64,000 nt of DNA from Amorphophallus konjac (Eukaryota > Streptophyta > Magnoliopsida > Alismatales > Araceae), in assembly GCA_022559845.1 (NCBI GenBank), contig CM040125.1, forward strand, positions 290,332,200 to 290,396,199. The letters are read 5' to 3'. The position numbers and the translations under genes were made by a program. Positions 1 through 12,679 of this stretch are shown piece after piece. A model generated the notes under the pieces. The model was not told the DNA's origin. It was given only the letters and a program-made list of their open reading frames with translations, and did not search any database. Position 1 is the first letter of the stretch; every line of letters begins with the position of its first letter.

Positions 1-1571
1 CATTTGACAGTCGGAGCCGCTTCGCCTTCCACGAGGTGAACCAGGGCATGCCCCTCTGAGGGAGCGTCCCCCAGGAGTCCTCTTCGCAGAGGGACCCATC
101 CCGCCCAATTCGGAGGTCCGAGCAGCACGTGCGCCCCACAACCCGCGAAACGTGTCGTCCCGACAACACCGACTCGGGGTTTTTCTGCACCGACGGAGCG
201 CCCCAAAATGCTACCCGTCAACCCAAACTCGATACTCCCAGGCCCACATGTGACCTATTACCTCCCTACGTGGAGTGGGCTAATTTTGTAACTATTGATT
301 ATTGTTAACCGGGAGTACAGATTTTGCCGGGGTTGTCTTCCCCACGCTGGGTGCGTGGAGGTAACGGTCTTAACTTCTTGGCATTTGCTTTCCTAGTATA
401 CGATCATATGCCGCTGCTTGAGTGCGTTAGGATTTCTAGCTCGTGAGTTTAAGTCACCGATGTGAGAAAGAGAGTGAACCCATCCCATGACTCGATCCGA
501 GCACGGAAGTGAGTCGACCACCCTTGACTCCGTTGGTTTCTCAACCACGCGGATCCACGCTTTCCCTCGCTTGGGACGACGAGTGAGCTTGCACTTTTCT
601 TTGCGACGTATAGCCCATAGGAACTCTTAGTGTCAGGCCGAGTTAACTCTATTATTCGCGTGTCGCTGGTCGCGTCACCATTTAGAGTCCGAGGTTCGCA
701 TCAGTTAGAGTCGGGTCTCTCTGTCCGTCCCTCATCAACCTTCCAACGCTAATCCCCAGTCCCAAAATCGACTGCGAAACCTTCACATCTCGCCTACAAT
801 CTCGCACAGCACGTCCAAGGCAGTGTATAAGGGCCCCAATTTCCACAATATTGGCCACAACCAAGCCACCGCCACACAATCTCGAACCTAATCCAAGACT
901 AATGTAGTCCATTCACGTGCAGAAACACATGACTTAGAGCTTGTTGGGACAACTCTGCCCAATCCTATCTCGAAATCCAAAAATTAATCAGGACTGGCAC
1001 GTCATTCCTGACGCCAGAGAGCATAACAACAACGTCGGGCTCGACAATTAGCAGCTCATCCATAAAATCGTCCGCTCATCCCAGCACATCTTTTTGCTAG
1101 AACATCCATTCTGTCACCTCAAACCACAATCTCAACGCCTCAGGGGCTGGGTAAACATCAAATAAGGGTGGCCAAAACCAATAACAGCTCCCTCAGTGCA
1201 CATTCATGGCCACTTAACCATGAACAATCCTCACCAGCCACCTGACCTTGCCGTGAATCACTCGAACACAGCACCCCAGCAATGCACCTACCGGCAACTT
1301 CTGCTCAACACAGCAGCACTAGGGCCACCACCCATCGGGAAGAAATCTCTCTATCTCATTCCTCGGGACCTACACCGGCACTCCAACGGAACAACAACCG
1401 CCTTCATAGCGCCAACGTAGTGCATGCAAGCTCTCAAGTGAGATGCAAAATGAAAAATAAACACAACCCTATGCCAGCTGTCGACTGCATTGGACCTTAT
1501 AGACTCTGATCACTGCAATTATCTTAAATTCCCATGTACACGCCACAAAACACACACACTCTAACACCATC
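1..1571. other. No recognisable gene; presumed internal region of element A
   Basis: No convincing coding domain is visible on either strand; the short open frames here show no family motif. The segment abuts the 3' end (in minus orientation) of LTR A at 1572. The first bases leftward from that point, read on the minus strand, are GATGGTGTTAGAG. This resembles a decayed initiator-methionine tRNA primer binding site (TGGTATCAGAG, 9 of 11 bases). I infer that it is the 5' untranslated or gag-proximal part of an old minus-strand Ty3/gypsy element continuing beyond the left edge. Confidence 0.4.
1561..1571 (-). other. Possible decayed primer binding site of element A
   Basis: Read on the minus strand just after LTR A, TGGTGTTAGAG differs from TGGTATCAGAG at two positions, both transitions. 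It lies two bases from the LTR end, the usual spacing. This is weak evidence alone, but it explains the absence of a target duplication around LTR A. Confidence 0.35.
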
Positions 1572-4381
1572 TGTAATGACCCAAGATCTGGATACCGGGA
1601 AGAACCCAATACCATTCAAATCCTGGTCCGCCGCCCACAAGCCGGAGGGCTCGGAAGGGCTGAAAGGTGTGTGTGAGTGCCAGTATACATAGAAATAAGA
1701 AATAAAACAGGAATAACAATAGTAAACTAACTATAGAGTCTAGTCCAAAAAGTATCGTCTACAAAAAATAAAACGTACCCAATGTCGAGTGAACACTTGG
1801 CCCGACGAGCTGGCACGTAGAAACCTCCGTGCGGCACCCTCGACAGCGGAAAGCAGCACTAGCTCAGTAGGGGTCCCGCGGAACCCCAACCGTAAACAAC
1901 GGCGACAGCGGAAAGCAGCAACGACGACGGTAGAAGCAGAACCCACGGTGGCCGACAAAACCTCAGCTCTACTGCTACTTCTACCGGTAACGGGAAAAGG
2001 AACTCTCGATTTCACAATAGGGGACTGGACCACTTAACACCACAACTACCGAGGGAAAATCCACTATAACTCTGCCGTGGAGGCATGTCACCAAGATGCG
2101 GCCTAACCTGGAACACACGGTCCATGGGTGCTGTCACGACCTCACTGTCGTGAACCCAACCTAGCCAAGGGATGAAGCCCCGGTAACTCTACCGAGCGCC
2201 CCTGGCCTCAACCTCGGAAAACACATAGAAATGGTCCGGGACACCACGCCTCAAGGTCAAAAAATGGACTCTCGAGTCACAGAAACTCGCGTCCGTGACG
2301 GGGGCACCTTCCCACTCAAAGCATGGCTGGAAGTGTCCACTGACGACTTATTCCACACCTTAGGTGTCTCTCTCGCCCCAGGTGGAAATCGAGGCACAAC
2401 ACAACTACAGTAAAAACAAAGGTCTAGTCAGGGTCGTGCTCGTCTGCATACGTCCCTCTAGCTAGTTTTCATCCCAGCTCGGACTCGAGTCACTACAGGG
2501 GAGGCCCTACGGTAACCAGCCTAAAAATTGTCTCTAACAGGTGTGGCTCTCCACCTACCTCCTAGGTGGGTTAGCACACGCGTGCCCAAGCAAGCCACTG
2601 TAGCTCTCCACCTACGCTCAGGTGGGTCGGCACATGCGTGCCCAGGAAGCTACTATAGCTCTCCACCTACGCCCAGGTGGGTCTACACAAGCGTGCCCAG
2701 GAAGCTACGGCCAGTGAGGGTCCACAGCACAAACGACTCTCGGTGGAAACCACCGGAACACGGATAGGCCACGCATATGCCCTGTCACTTCTAGCTCGGG
2801 AAACATGTGGCACGATGCGATAGGACTTCAGGCAGTCCACTAAAACCTAATAAATTGACGATCCTTGAGTCACAGGACCCAGGGTCGAGACTGTTGTACA
2901 GGACAACTCCAGGCTGTCAATCTGGCCTATCCCTAGGTTAGAAACCTCGATAATATAATGCTCAAGGCGGCTCATGACCGCCGAGCTCAATCCCTTCCAA
3001 TGGGGAGCGAAGAAAACCCTCCAGCCCCAGGCTGGGCAATTGGACTCACAGTCCATAGGCCATACGCACGGCCCACATGGAAACCATGTTCCAAAGAGGT
3101 TAACGACGTGTGGAAATAACCCTCCGCACTCATGCCAACTCATGGCGACACGATCTAGCAAAAACATAGAAGCCCGGAACCCAAAGGGTTGCCCGGACCC
3201 TTAAAACCCATGGGCACATTAATCGAGATGAAATGGTACCTTTGGACACCCAAAAACACAGTCATGGTACCCACGTGGTGTTCGGGACACTCAAGGGGCC
3301 AAAGGTCGGTCATTGGGTCTCAACCAGACCGACCGGGACCCAAAACGGGCAAGGACATGGCAATTCGGTTGACTAGACCCATTGGGTCGGTCGACCAAAC
3401 ATGGCTGCGTCGACGCGGCCGCAAGGCTGCGTTGACGCGGCCCTGGCCCTTCAAGGGGCTGCCCTGGTCAGTCTTCCGGCCCCCCTAGGGGTAGTGCAGG
3501 CTGCTTCGACGCCCAGATGGGGGCGGGCGCACCCCTGCGCTCTACACCATTCGGTCGACCGACGCCGACTAGTTGATCGACCGAATACAGTAAAACCCCA
3601 AACCGAACTCCATCGTTCGGAGCCGATCCACGCCCAATCACCCCCGGGTGATGGGGAAAACATGGGGAACCCATTCCCCAGCCTCTGGACCACCAAGAGG
3701 TGCCATTCAAACCCCAAAAATGTTGTTGAAATGGAAGATCCGTCATGCTCCCCAAAATCGTTCATTTTAACCCCTGACGAGAAATAAACCCACTCGGGTC
3801 ACCACGGCCTACCAAAATCACGAGAAAGAAAGTACGGGGGGTTAAGAAACCATCTCCCTACCTCCACCGAAGATTTGACGCACCGTGGATGCCGTTCCAT
3901 GCAAAAACGCCCGCAAAACCCCCACCGGTTCATGAAGTCATGAGCGAGCTTTGGTGCGCCACTGTCCCTTGATCCAAGACTCGTTCCCGCTCCATGAGCT
4001 CTCTGCATCGCCGCCTCGCCCCCATCCACCTCCGTCGGCCCCCGGATAAGAGAGCGAGAGAAAGAGATGATAGAGAGAGTGAAAGAGAGAATGGGAGAAA
4101 GAGAGAGGGTGGGGGGTTATTTATAGGAAAATGATTTGGGTTTTAAAAATCTAAATAATACAAAAAATAGGGAAAAATACTCCCCACGATCCTCAGAAAA
4201 TGCACAACGCACTGGTAATGTCCCGGAGTCGGAGAACGCGTCTGTTCACTCTGCACGGAGTTCCGAAAGTCTGACAGGAAAAAACACATGTAAAGCCCAA
4301 AACACACTCTAGGACTCGCAACGACGCTCCAAACTCACGAATCCTGATCCAAAAAAATTGAAAAAAATCTGGGGTGTTACA
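1572..4381 (-). repeat. LTR A, old minus-strand Ty3/gypsy LTR
   Basis: On the plus strand it begins TGTAATGACCC and ends GGGGTGTTACA; read on the minus strand this is a TGTAACACCCC...CATTACA LTR. A minus-strand TATAAAT lies at 4125-4119, about 260 bp inside the LTR start. It is related along its length to solo LTR B: shared blocks include CTCAGTAGGGGTC, GATCCTTGAGTC and CTCCCTACCTCCACCGAAGA. The flanking five bases (CCATC on the left, CAGAG on the right) do not match. That fits a 5' LTR with internal sequence to its left rather than a solo LTR. The LTR length and methionine-type primer site would suit a Tekay-like chromovirus, but that lineage call is a guess. Confidence 0.65.
2546..2710. repeat. 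Tandem repeat of about 55-57 bp inside LTR A, three units
   Basis: Three units start at 2546, 2603 and 2658, each opening GCTCTCCACCTAC. Each holds a spaced palindrome CCACCTA...AGGTGGG followed by a GCGTGCCCA block. A related single CCACTT..AGGTGGGTCGACAC block is seen in LTR B near 7130. Confidence 0.8.
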
Positions 4382-5885
4382 CAGAGCAGGCGATCCTCCC
4401 TCTACAATAGCAGAACCGTACTCGCTGTCACCTTCGCCGTGCGATGCTGATGAGGAAGGAGAAGTCGAGCCTTCCTCACTTGAGTTGTAACACTGCCCGG
4501 GTTTGAAAATGAGCTCATCGAGGACCTATGCCTGGGCCAGATCCACTGCCCGCCTGAAGCCCTGCTCAAAAACCCTTCTGCAGTCCACACCGGTAGCCCA
4601 GCTCGTAATAGGTGAAGGAGTTCTTCTTCAAGGCCTTGAGATATTCCTCCGAGAATAGATACCGCCCGATCACCTTTGCCTCGGCTTCTATTTTCTTTAC
4701 CCCAAGCTCGACTAGTTTACCCTCGGCCTTGGCTAGCCTCATTCCAGCCTTGGCCTACTTCACCTCGGCCTCGGTCTGCCTTACCTCAGCCTCTCTCCTC
4801 GCTCGCTCGGCCTCCAGGAGACGACCCCGGAGCTCTTCCCGCTCGATCTCCCACTGCCTCGAGCTCGCTGGATAGGCTTGGCACTCCTCCTCCAGAAGGC
4901 GGCCCTTTAGCTCGGCAGTATATCAAGCCTAGGACAGCTATTCAGACAATAGTTGCTCCTTCTCTTGGCTCACCCGATCCCGATTCTGAAGCGAGGCTGC
5001 TTCCCACCGGAGAACATCAAGCTCGGAAGATAGCCATCTGACCTTCCGATTAGCTTCAGCATGGGCCCTGGCCTGGGCCACCTCGCTGCCCTCCATCCGC
5101 GCCAAGTAATCAGCGATCTCAGCTCCTAATTGAGCCATGAATAACCCTCCTTCCATGACCCTCTCGAGGAGCATTGGAGGAGAACAACGCCGAAACTCCT
5201 CCTGGAGGGATGGCGACACCAACGCTCGACAACGCTGATAGAGGGAGGCCTAGATGGCCAAACGCCTCCGCGACGAGAGGGGACTCCTCCGAGGAGAAGC
5301 ATGCATGGGGACTTCCCCCTCACCTTCCCCCCAGGCTCAGCCCAGTAAGGCTCGACTTGGTCAGGATCCCTATGTTAGCCCCTTCCTCACTGCGCGCTGT
5401 GGCATGCTCGAGTGAGACCTCTTCTATCGGGACTGACTCCTCCGGCGGGATGACAGGAGACACCGGGCGACAAATAATCTCAGGAGGAGGTCCCTCGATC
5501 GTGCGTGGATCCTTCACCTTTTCCTTCTGCTTCGCTCGGAGGTCAAGGCTTTCATCGCGGTCAGCAACAACCGTTCCTCGGAGGCCTTCTATTTGGACCT
5601 CCGTCGCTCCGATTCTCCATCCAAGAGGACCCCTTTGCCCTCATCTTGGGCGGAGGAAGGGCCCTTGGGAAACGGAGGGGTGTCTTGGGCCGCCGCCTCT
5701 TCCTGGCCATTTACATCCACTGGCGTTTTGAAATCCTCGCCGATACCTCGAACAGGCTCTACCGATCAAAGGGAAGCTGTCACCAAATAACCAGCAGTAT
5801 AATATGCAAGACCAAGTGTCCAACACCTTACCACCTGGAAGCAAGTTGGTGCAGCCATAGTGTTGAAAGTTGACCGGAGACATGA

Positions 5886-8800
5886 TGTGATGACTCGGAT
5901 CCCGTATATCAGATATACCCAATAGGACTACCGAGTAAACTCGATACCGCTTGGAACCTGTGAAGCCTCCCAAGAGCTGTAATGAAGGGATAGAAGGATT
6001 GTCGTGTAGTACATTGAAGCCACAGAGATATAACAGTAAGCAATTAAATTTCCTTAGATCGGCTTGCTGAAGTAGCAGAAATAAAATTACTTTTTAATTA
6101 ACAGTTCAAATTAACAATTATACCAGAGTCCAGTCCAAAGGAAAGATAAACAGTACAGTCCAACAGAAAGAAAAACTTACACTAAGGTCGGGGGAAGCCC
6201 GACGTAGGTACAGCTGGCAGCTACGGACACTCCACACTAGGAATCACGGAAGCATAACAAGACCACCCACATGAAAAGCAGGGGTGAGCCTCGTGTCACT
6301 GGCTCAGTAGGGGTCACGCGGATCCCCACTGAAAAATAACGCAGTAACATGGAACAACAACTAAAATAGCAGTAGTAGTAAAGCAGGAAAAGTAAGGAAA
6401 ACTACTACTAGAAAGCTGTAAAAGAAAGTCAGAAATGGAAGGAGTAGAGTAGCTAAAAGAAAAGGGAAAAGAAGCTGTACCGAATAAGCGCGGCCGCCTA
6501 ACTAGCGTCGGCTCCCTGAACTACTCCGGGCAACAACAGGAAGGCGAACCCTGATCTGACAAAGTCAGGAGTTGTCGATCTGTCGGGCCCACAAAGACAG
6601 GCAAAAAGCCTAGAAAAGACCTAGACAGACACAGATTCCCTAAAGCATACACGACTCGATTGTCGTGCACGCTCTTCTAGACATGACCACACACACACGA
6701 CTAAAATGTCGTGCACACGACACAACACTGACTCGGGCAAGACCACGAGAGGGCTAACCCGGAAAGGTCATGACGCACGAGAAACGCAAGAGTCATGTGT
6801 CACGTGACGGAAGCACCTCCTCACTAGAAGAACAGCCAGTTGCGTCACTGACGTCTTATGCTGCGCCTACAACTGTCTGTCTACACTGCCAGCAAGATGA
6901 CAGAGACGAGGACACTATTTGAATAGAACAGGAACTACAGTAATGAGTAACTAATCAGGGTCACGCCCGTCGGCACAAGTCCTACGCCCCTGACCACGTG
7001 TGCACACACAAGCTCAATGCCTTGAGCGAGGCCTCTAGCTAATTTTCTCCCCCAGCAGGATACTACTGAAAGGCAAGGGAGCCCACGGAAACTAGCCTAA
7101 AAATCGTATCTCGGGAACTGCCACGCCACCACTTCCAGGTGGGTCGACACGCCGTAACACGTCATAAGGCTACGACTAGTGGCGTCTTACTAGACACAAC
7201 TCTGAAACACAAGCGATGTAGTACTAATAGGCAAGGAAGCACTATCGCACGTACTACGAAGCACAAGAGATGAGGTAGCATACCAGACTGCCATCGGACT
7301 TAGGACAAGGCAACTTGACCTAAAAACATAATGATCCTTGAGTCTCACAACTCAGAGTCAAGATCGTCGTACAAAGTGGAACAAGCCGCCAATCGGTCTA
7401 ATCTTAAGCCAGACCTAAGCTAGAAGAAACGACACATCCGCGCAAAACGACACAAGGAGACATGTGGGATCAACAAGACCCTCAGCACACCTGGATACGT
7501 AAATTGAGGTAAGATGATACCTCGAGGCATCCAGAACCATGTCTTGGACTAGATGAAACCGCTGAGACACACAAGGTCGCCTGTCAACCTCTGGGTCACC
7601 CCGGGGTTGATCGGAACCGAACAATGACGATTTAACCGTAGGAAAGAGAATCCTACCTCAAGCAAGAAAACTCCTGGCTATCTCATAACGTGGCCATAGC
7701 CCTCATAGGACATCAAAAGATATCCATGGGAATGGTAAACCACAAGGTCAAGCCAAGACATACGGAAATTGAAACGACGGGAAACGACACTCTGGGCATA
7801 CGCGATCCATCACTCGGCCGCTAGGTAAACCAAGCAGTAAAGGAGAAGGTCGCTACGCACACAGAGATGAGGATGATGGCGGTCGTAGGCTGGTCCGCTA
7901 GAGGACAATAGTAGTCAAAGGTTGGGCCGCTAGAAGACTGTGGCAGTCATAGGTGAGGCCGCCAATACCAGTCAACTCTCGCACCTACCTACCCAGTCAA
8001 ACCACCCAACGGTCTAAGATAGACGCACTACACAGACTTGGCGGTCTAAGAATGAACTGCCACACAAACCGCCCTAAGATACAGACCTAAGACACACAGA
8101 CTATAGCGGCCGAAGGAAGGCGCGCTACAACAAAGAAACGCATGAGGGTTGGGCCGCTAGAGCCAATCGACTAGACCTCTAACCTGATCAAACAACATGT
8201 GGCGGCCTAAGGAAGGCGCGCCACAACACTCTGGCGGTCAGAGCTAGAACCGCCAGAACGAACCGACAGACACTGATATAGAGAAATAGCGAAGCTGTGG
8301 CGCACCAGCATAGGGGCGTCAGAGGCAAGAGGCGGTCCAAGGCTGAGCCGCCACCCTTACCGAACCTCGAACTCACAGACACACACTGAAGGATGTGGCG
8401 GTCTATCATGGGGCTGCCAGAGATCTGTAGCGGTCACTGGAACGACCGCTAAAGCAATACGGCGGGAAAACTAGGGAAAAGGCCGATCTCGGCCGTTCCA
8501 TGCCCCATTCGCGTCTAAACGTAGGGGAAACAGTCCTAGATTGTGAAAAACACCTTCCACAAGCTGGAAGGGTCACAAGCAACCATTCGTTCACGAGAAA
8601 CGGGCAATTCCAACGAATCGACCCAAATTGGGTCACCGGGGTTCCCGGACTCCTACCGGCCCCGAATGACGACCAATCACGAAGAAACTTTCGGGAATGG
8701 GATCCAGACATCCCGAGGGTTTGTTTGATACTAATTTTACTAAAAATGGTCGCCATTTTCTGGCAAACCCTACGAACTCCTAAAATCACAGTTTTACCTA

Positions 8801-9463
8801 AACGAGCCTAAACTCGCCCGTTCTAGCACCGAACAACACAAAATTGCAAGAAAAAGCGCAGGAGAAGTAGGCAATCCACTCCCTACCTCCACCGAAGAAA
8901 CCGTGTGCCGAAGCAACTAAACCACGCCGAAAATCACGTCGTGAGCTCGACCGTCGGCTTTGAATCCACCGTTCGGGATCGCGCCAAAACTGATCCGATT
9001 CTCGCCCCATCGCGCTCTGGACCACTCCAACGACATCACCTCTACCTGCCCGAGCCTCCTCCATCTGCAGCCGAAGCTGGAAGGGCGAGAGAAGAGAGAA
9101 AACGGGGGAGAGAGAAGTCACGGCAGCGAAATGAGAAAGGAGGAGAGAGGAAGGAAAGAAAAAGAAAGAAATTAGGAAATTTTCCAAATTTCCAAAAATT
9201 CGATAATTAGCCCGAAAATGGACTAATTCAAAAAAATATACAAAAATAGTCGAAACGATCCTCTCAATGAGTACATCGCAATTGCGGCATCCACGAGTCG
9301 ATGAACTGAGAAATAAACTCACCACAGGGTTCCGTCACTAGTACGAGAGAAAAACTCACGTGGATCATAAAACTCAACTCAGGACTCACAAAAGCGATCC
9401 GAAACTCTCCGAAAAGGATCCGAAAGACCCAATAAGAATCTGATAAGAATCCAGGGCATTACA
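5886..9463 (-). mobile_element. Solo LTR B, 3.58 kb, related to LTR A
   Basis: It starts TGTGATGACTC and ends GGGCATTACA on the plus strand. It is flanked by a perfect 5-bp target duplication CATGA (5881-5885 and 9464-9468). No internal coding sequence is present, so it is a single LTR left by LTR-LTR recombination. By homology to LTR A it is a minus-strand LTR. It interrupts the antisense ORF in frame. It carries a dense array of spaced palindromes between about 7870 and 8450, and CACGAC...GTCGTG type palindromes near 6650-6720. No TATAAA is seen at the position equivalent to the one in LTR A. Confidence 0.85.
7879..8450. repeat. Array of spaced palindromes in solo LTR B
   Basis: Clear members are CTGGCGGT...ACCGCCAG (8231-8256, 8-bp perfect arms), GGCGG...CCGCC (8331-8352) and AGCGGTC-N8-GACCGCT (8429-8450, 7-bp perfect arms). 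A looser copy lies at 7879-7898. Several decayed copies, with arms GCGGTC / GCCGCC, lie between. See the finding on the CGGTC-N8-GACCG motif. Confidence 0.75.
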
Positions 9464-10242
9464 CATGAGCTCCACGATCGACCGTCGCTGACCCTAAAGA
9501 ATTTTAATCTCCTCCTCAAGCTCCGGAGAAATCACCGGGTGCTTCGGCGGGAACACGGGGTGGTAATTCGGTAAATCAGGGAAATCCCAACAGACTCCTT
9601 TGCTAGACCCTACCCAGAAGAATTGGGACTTCCACCTCTTATGAGAGGAGTCACGAGGGGAGAGGATAATATAGTTCCTCCCCATCCTGGCATGGGCATG
9701 CTCTTTCAGTTCGAAAAAGGAATGAAGGAGATCAAGGGATATTGCGACTCCGCATAGGCGGCAGAGGACGATGAAAGAAAAAATAAAGGTATAAGAGTTG
9801 GAGACCAACTGGACAGACGCCAGCCGGTAGAATCTTAACAGCTGAGCTGCCAAGTGGGGAAGAGGGAGGCGAAAGCCACACTTCCAGGCCAAGAGAAAGG
9901 TACAAAAGAGGCTCGAGCAGGTGTCTAGACTAGACTCGTGGGGCTCCATCGGGGAAAAGAAGTACCTACACGAAAGCTGGAAGTAAACCTCATGCTCCTT
10001 CACCTCCGATTTTGACAATTTGCAGCGGATATGACGGCAAGGCGCAGGTTCCGAACCGCCCGCCTCTTGCTCGAATTCTTGAATCTTGACCTCGTAGCTG
10101 TGCCCTGCCATCGCAGAACTGGGAGAAGAAGAAACCGCGCTGGACTCCAACGAACTAGGAGGAGGATGAAGTTGACAGATCACCTCTACGGAGGAAAGAG
10201 AAACCCTAAAAAGAGGAAACGTGAGGCGCACACACACAAACT

Positions 10243-10249
10243 ATTTATA
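10243..10249 (-). promoter_or_regulatory. TATA box for the antisense ORF
   Basis: The minus strand reads CTATAAATAG here, about 130 bp upstream of the preferred ATG at 10111. The intervening leader contains TTTTTAGGGTTTCTC, typical of plant 5' untranslated regions. This suggests an autonomous promoter for the antisense transcript. Confidence 0.5.
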
Positions 10250-10353
10250 GTTCCTAAACGGCCAAAAGCGCAGCCGTTGCGATGTTTCGAACTTCAAGAA
10301 GGGCGCCCACGAGCCGATGTACAAAGCTTCATTATTATGCTTAAGCCCCCACA

Positions 10354-12642
10354 TGTAATACCACGAAATTTTATATAAATTATTTTAAAGTATTTCTAAT
10401 TTTTTTTTGAAATTTTCTAGGATTTTTATAAGTTAAATAAAATTAATTAGAGCTTAAATAGAATATTAAATAAATTTTGGGTTAAATAAATTATTATGGA
10501 AGCCTAAATAATAACCAATTAATTAGACCATTCAAATAGGCCATAGGACCCAAATTAAAGCCCAAAAAGATCTGGCCCATATTCTAGAAGCTTAAAATTG
10601 GTGTATTTATGAAATTAATAGGATAAATACATTAAATAAGGATAAATCGAAGATAATAATAATGAAGAGTTTGAAAGGATTTAAAATTCGGCGCCAATCC
10701 TTAGAAGCGGTCTATCGCGTGACTGCAAGGGGCTAGAATCGGTCTTCACTAGACTGCTACCATTCGTCCGATCGTGAACAGTAGAGAAAAGTAAAAAGTT
10801 TAGATCTTTGGCATCCAAATCATCTGGGATTGATGCTATCCACTATCTAGAAGGGTCTAGGATATGTTAGGATCGATTACAAGCCTTAATTAGGACTCTA
10901 AGGTCGTCCAAATCAATGAAACCTTAGTTAACCTTATAAATAGATCCCAAGTTTCACATGTGCGACCCTTACTTTTGGCTCGCATGGAACTAAGGTAAGG
11001 AGACATTATTTCAGATAGGTTCTTTAGAGTATTTTATTCATAATAGTAAGGTCTAACTGCCCTCAAAATTTCATCATAGGAGATCAAGCCATCAGGGAGA
11101 AAGAAGCATCCAAACTCGCTGTTTCGATACAAGCAACCCTGGAACCTGTGCGACCAGGCCAGATTGAGCAGCAAATTAGAAGCCCTAAACGAGGTAATTA
11201 GATATGGGTTATTTAGAACTATTTGTTCCTTTTAGTACCATCCTTTTACCCTCAAAGTTTCATGGTCGTAGGTGAAGAGGATCAAAAGTTAGAAGGTCAC
11301 GAAGTTGCTGATTCGGTTCGGGACAAATAGGAATTAGGGTCGAGTTCCAGCCCAAATTTTGAAGTTTAGAGCTCTGTCTAGAGGTAGGTTATCTCATGAT
11401 TGGCTCAAACTCAAAGTTAGAAATAGAAGCCCTCTATTTTCAGTTGTTTTCATGCATTATACGTATAGAATTTGATGTTTTATTGTGACTGTGCAACTAG
11501 TGTATTTTTCATGCATGAGCCTAACCCTTTAATGAAAAAGATGTAATTCTTGTTGAAATTATGATTTCCTATGCATATCCTTGGCCCGATATTCTTCTAG
11601 CATGCTTTACTACATGTTTGCATCATTTTCCATGCATCACATGACCTAGATTAACATTTTATATCACTGTTTTATAGCTTCTGTCAGCCAGATAGAAGAC
11701 GGTCACCCAGGGACCGTAAGGATTTCTTGTGGTCTAATGGAAACCGTTTTCTTATCTCTAAAACGGTCTATCGCGAGACCGTCTTGGACTCCTTGCGGTC
11801 GTCCCTTGACCTCTTTCTGATTCTATGAACCAGCCCGAGCCTAAATTTGATATTTCATATATTTAGTATTATAATTATGTTATTCCTCATGCAACCATGT
11901 TTTATTTTTCTATTTGGAGAGGAGGAAAATCTACCGCCCAAGAGCACGGCCCAACTAGGTCCAATTTGACCAAACTAGGCCCAGCTCCCCAAAGTGACAG
12001 CCCCATTTTGGGGCCCACTTACTTCAAGCCCAAAAATCACTCGGAGCAGCACTTCCTAGGCAATCCTCAGGTTCGAAAGTCCGAGAGACAGATCGGTCGA
12101 GAAGGCCCCTGTGGGGACCCAGCGCGACCTATCTGAGATACGCACCCACCACTCGAGAGGAAACTCCGAGCAAGCACCCCAGGCTCGGACCGAATGTTGG
12201 AAGCTTATCCAAGCATCCGTTACACATCCTTTAGGTGCAGGGAACTCCAAGGGATAAGGGGGAGCAAGAGTCCCCGTGCCATAAAGAGCCCAAGACGAGG
12301 ACGTAACCCCCCCTGAATTCTCTCGGCTCCTAAATGAAACAGATCGCTATATAAACCCCCAAGGAGACTCTCCGAAGAGGTAAGCAACGATCCTGAGTGA
12401 GAACCACAACATCTCTTGGTGGAGATTAATCTCGCGCCCTCTTCTTCTCCTACCGCCGCCCCCCGCACCAGTGCTCTATCATATTCGATGACTTAGGCAT
12501 CGGAGGGTTTTCCCCGAGGTTTCATCCCTGGGCACCCCTAATCTGTTTCCCATCTTGCAAATTATATATGCGTGGTGACCGTGATCAAGGATTCCCTCCA
12601 GGATCTCACGACGTAGGATCAGCGTGAGATTATGCCTCTTCA
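10354..12642 (+). repeat. LTR region between the antisense ORF and gag; at least one LTR, internal boundary unresolved
   Basis: Two LTR-like parts can be told apart. The left part starts TGTAATACCACG at 10354, is AT-rich and has a TATAAAT at 10935-10941. It carries spaced palindromes at 10707-10726, 11698-11717 and 11763-11782. The right part (from roughly 11900) has a TATATAAA at 12348-12355 and ends near 12642, two bases before the primer binding site, so it is the 5' LTR of the Tat-like gag element. I could not find a target duplication for the left part. It may be a separate inserted or truncated LTR. No gene is seen in either part. Confidence 0.5.
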
Positions 12643-12644
12643 TC

Positions 12645-12664
12645 TGGCGCGGTCTGTGGGAAAC
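12645..12664 (+). other. Primer binding site of the Tat/Retand-like element
   Basis: TGGCGCGGTCTGTGGGAAAC closely resembles the TGGCGCCGTCTGTGGGAA tract found just after the 5' LTR of many Tat/Retand elements. It fixes the LTR end near 12642 and the plus orientation of the gag that follows. Confidence 0.65.
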
Positions 12665-12679
12665 GAGCGAAGAGCCGTC

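Larger units (their letters stand above)
4382..10237 (-). pseudogene. Broken antisense ORF (aORF) of a Tat/Retand-like Ty3/gypsy element
   Basis: The N-terminal part is an open frame from 10237 to 9494; the likely ATG is at 10111 (MAGHSYEV...), downstream of a TATA box. It ends at a TAG. Past solo LTR B the same frame resumes at 5885 and runs into a possible intron (donor near 5830, acceptor near 5757). It then continues in fragments: 5517-5320, 5222-4938 (coiled-coil rich in Glu, Arg and Ala) and down to 4382 with an acidic Ser-rich tail, where LTR A begins. Several stops and frameshifts break it. Antisense ORFs between pol and the 3' LTR are known in Tat-lineage elements; their function is unknown. 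The assignment rests on position, orientation and overall character, not on a database match. Confidence 0.55.

Noticed and set aside
400..620. A diverged 5S rRNA gene
   Set aside because: A few short similarities (GATCATA, GACTCGATCCGAGCAC) are not collinear with the 5S sequence or its internal promoter.
1572..4381. LTR A as a solo LTR
   Set aside because: Flanking five-base sequences do not match, and a primer-site-like sequence lies next to it on the left, so a 5' LTR of an element extending out of the window is preferred.
5978..9463. A start of solo LTR B at the TGTAATG at 5978
   Set aside because: That start leaves no target duplication; starting at 5886 gives perfect CATGA duplications and matches the start of LTR A.
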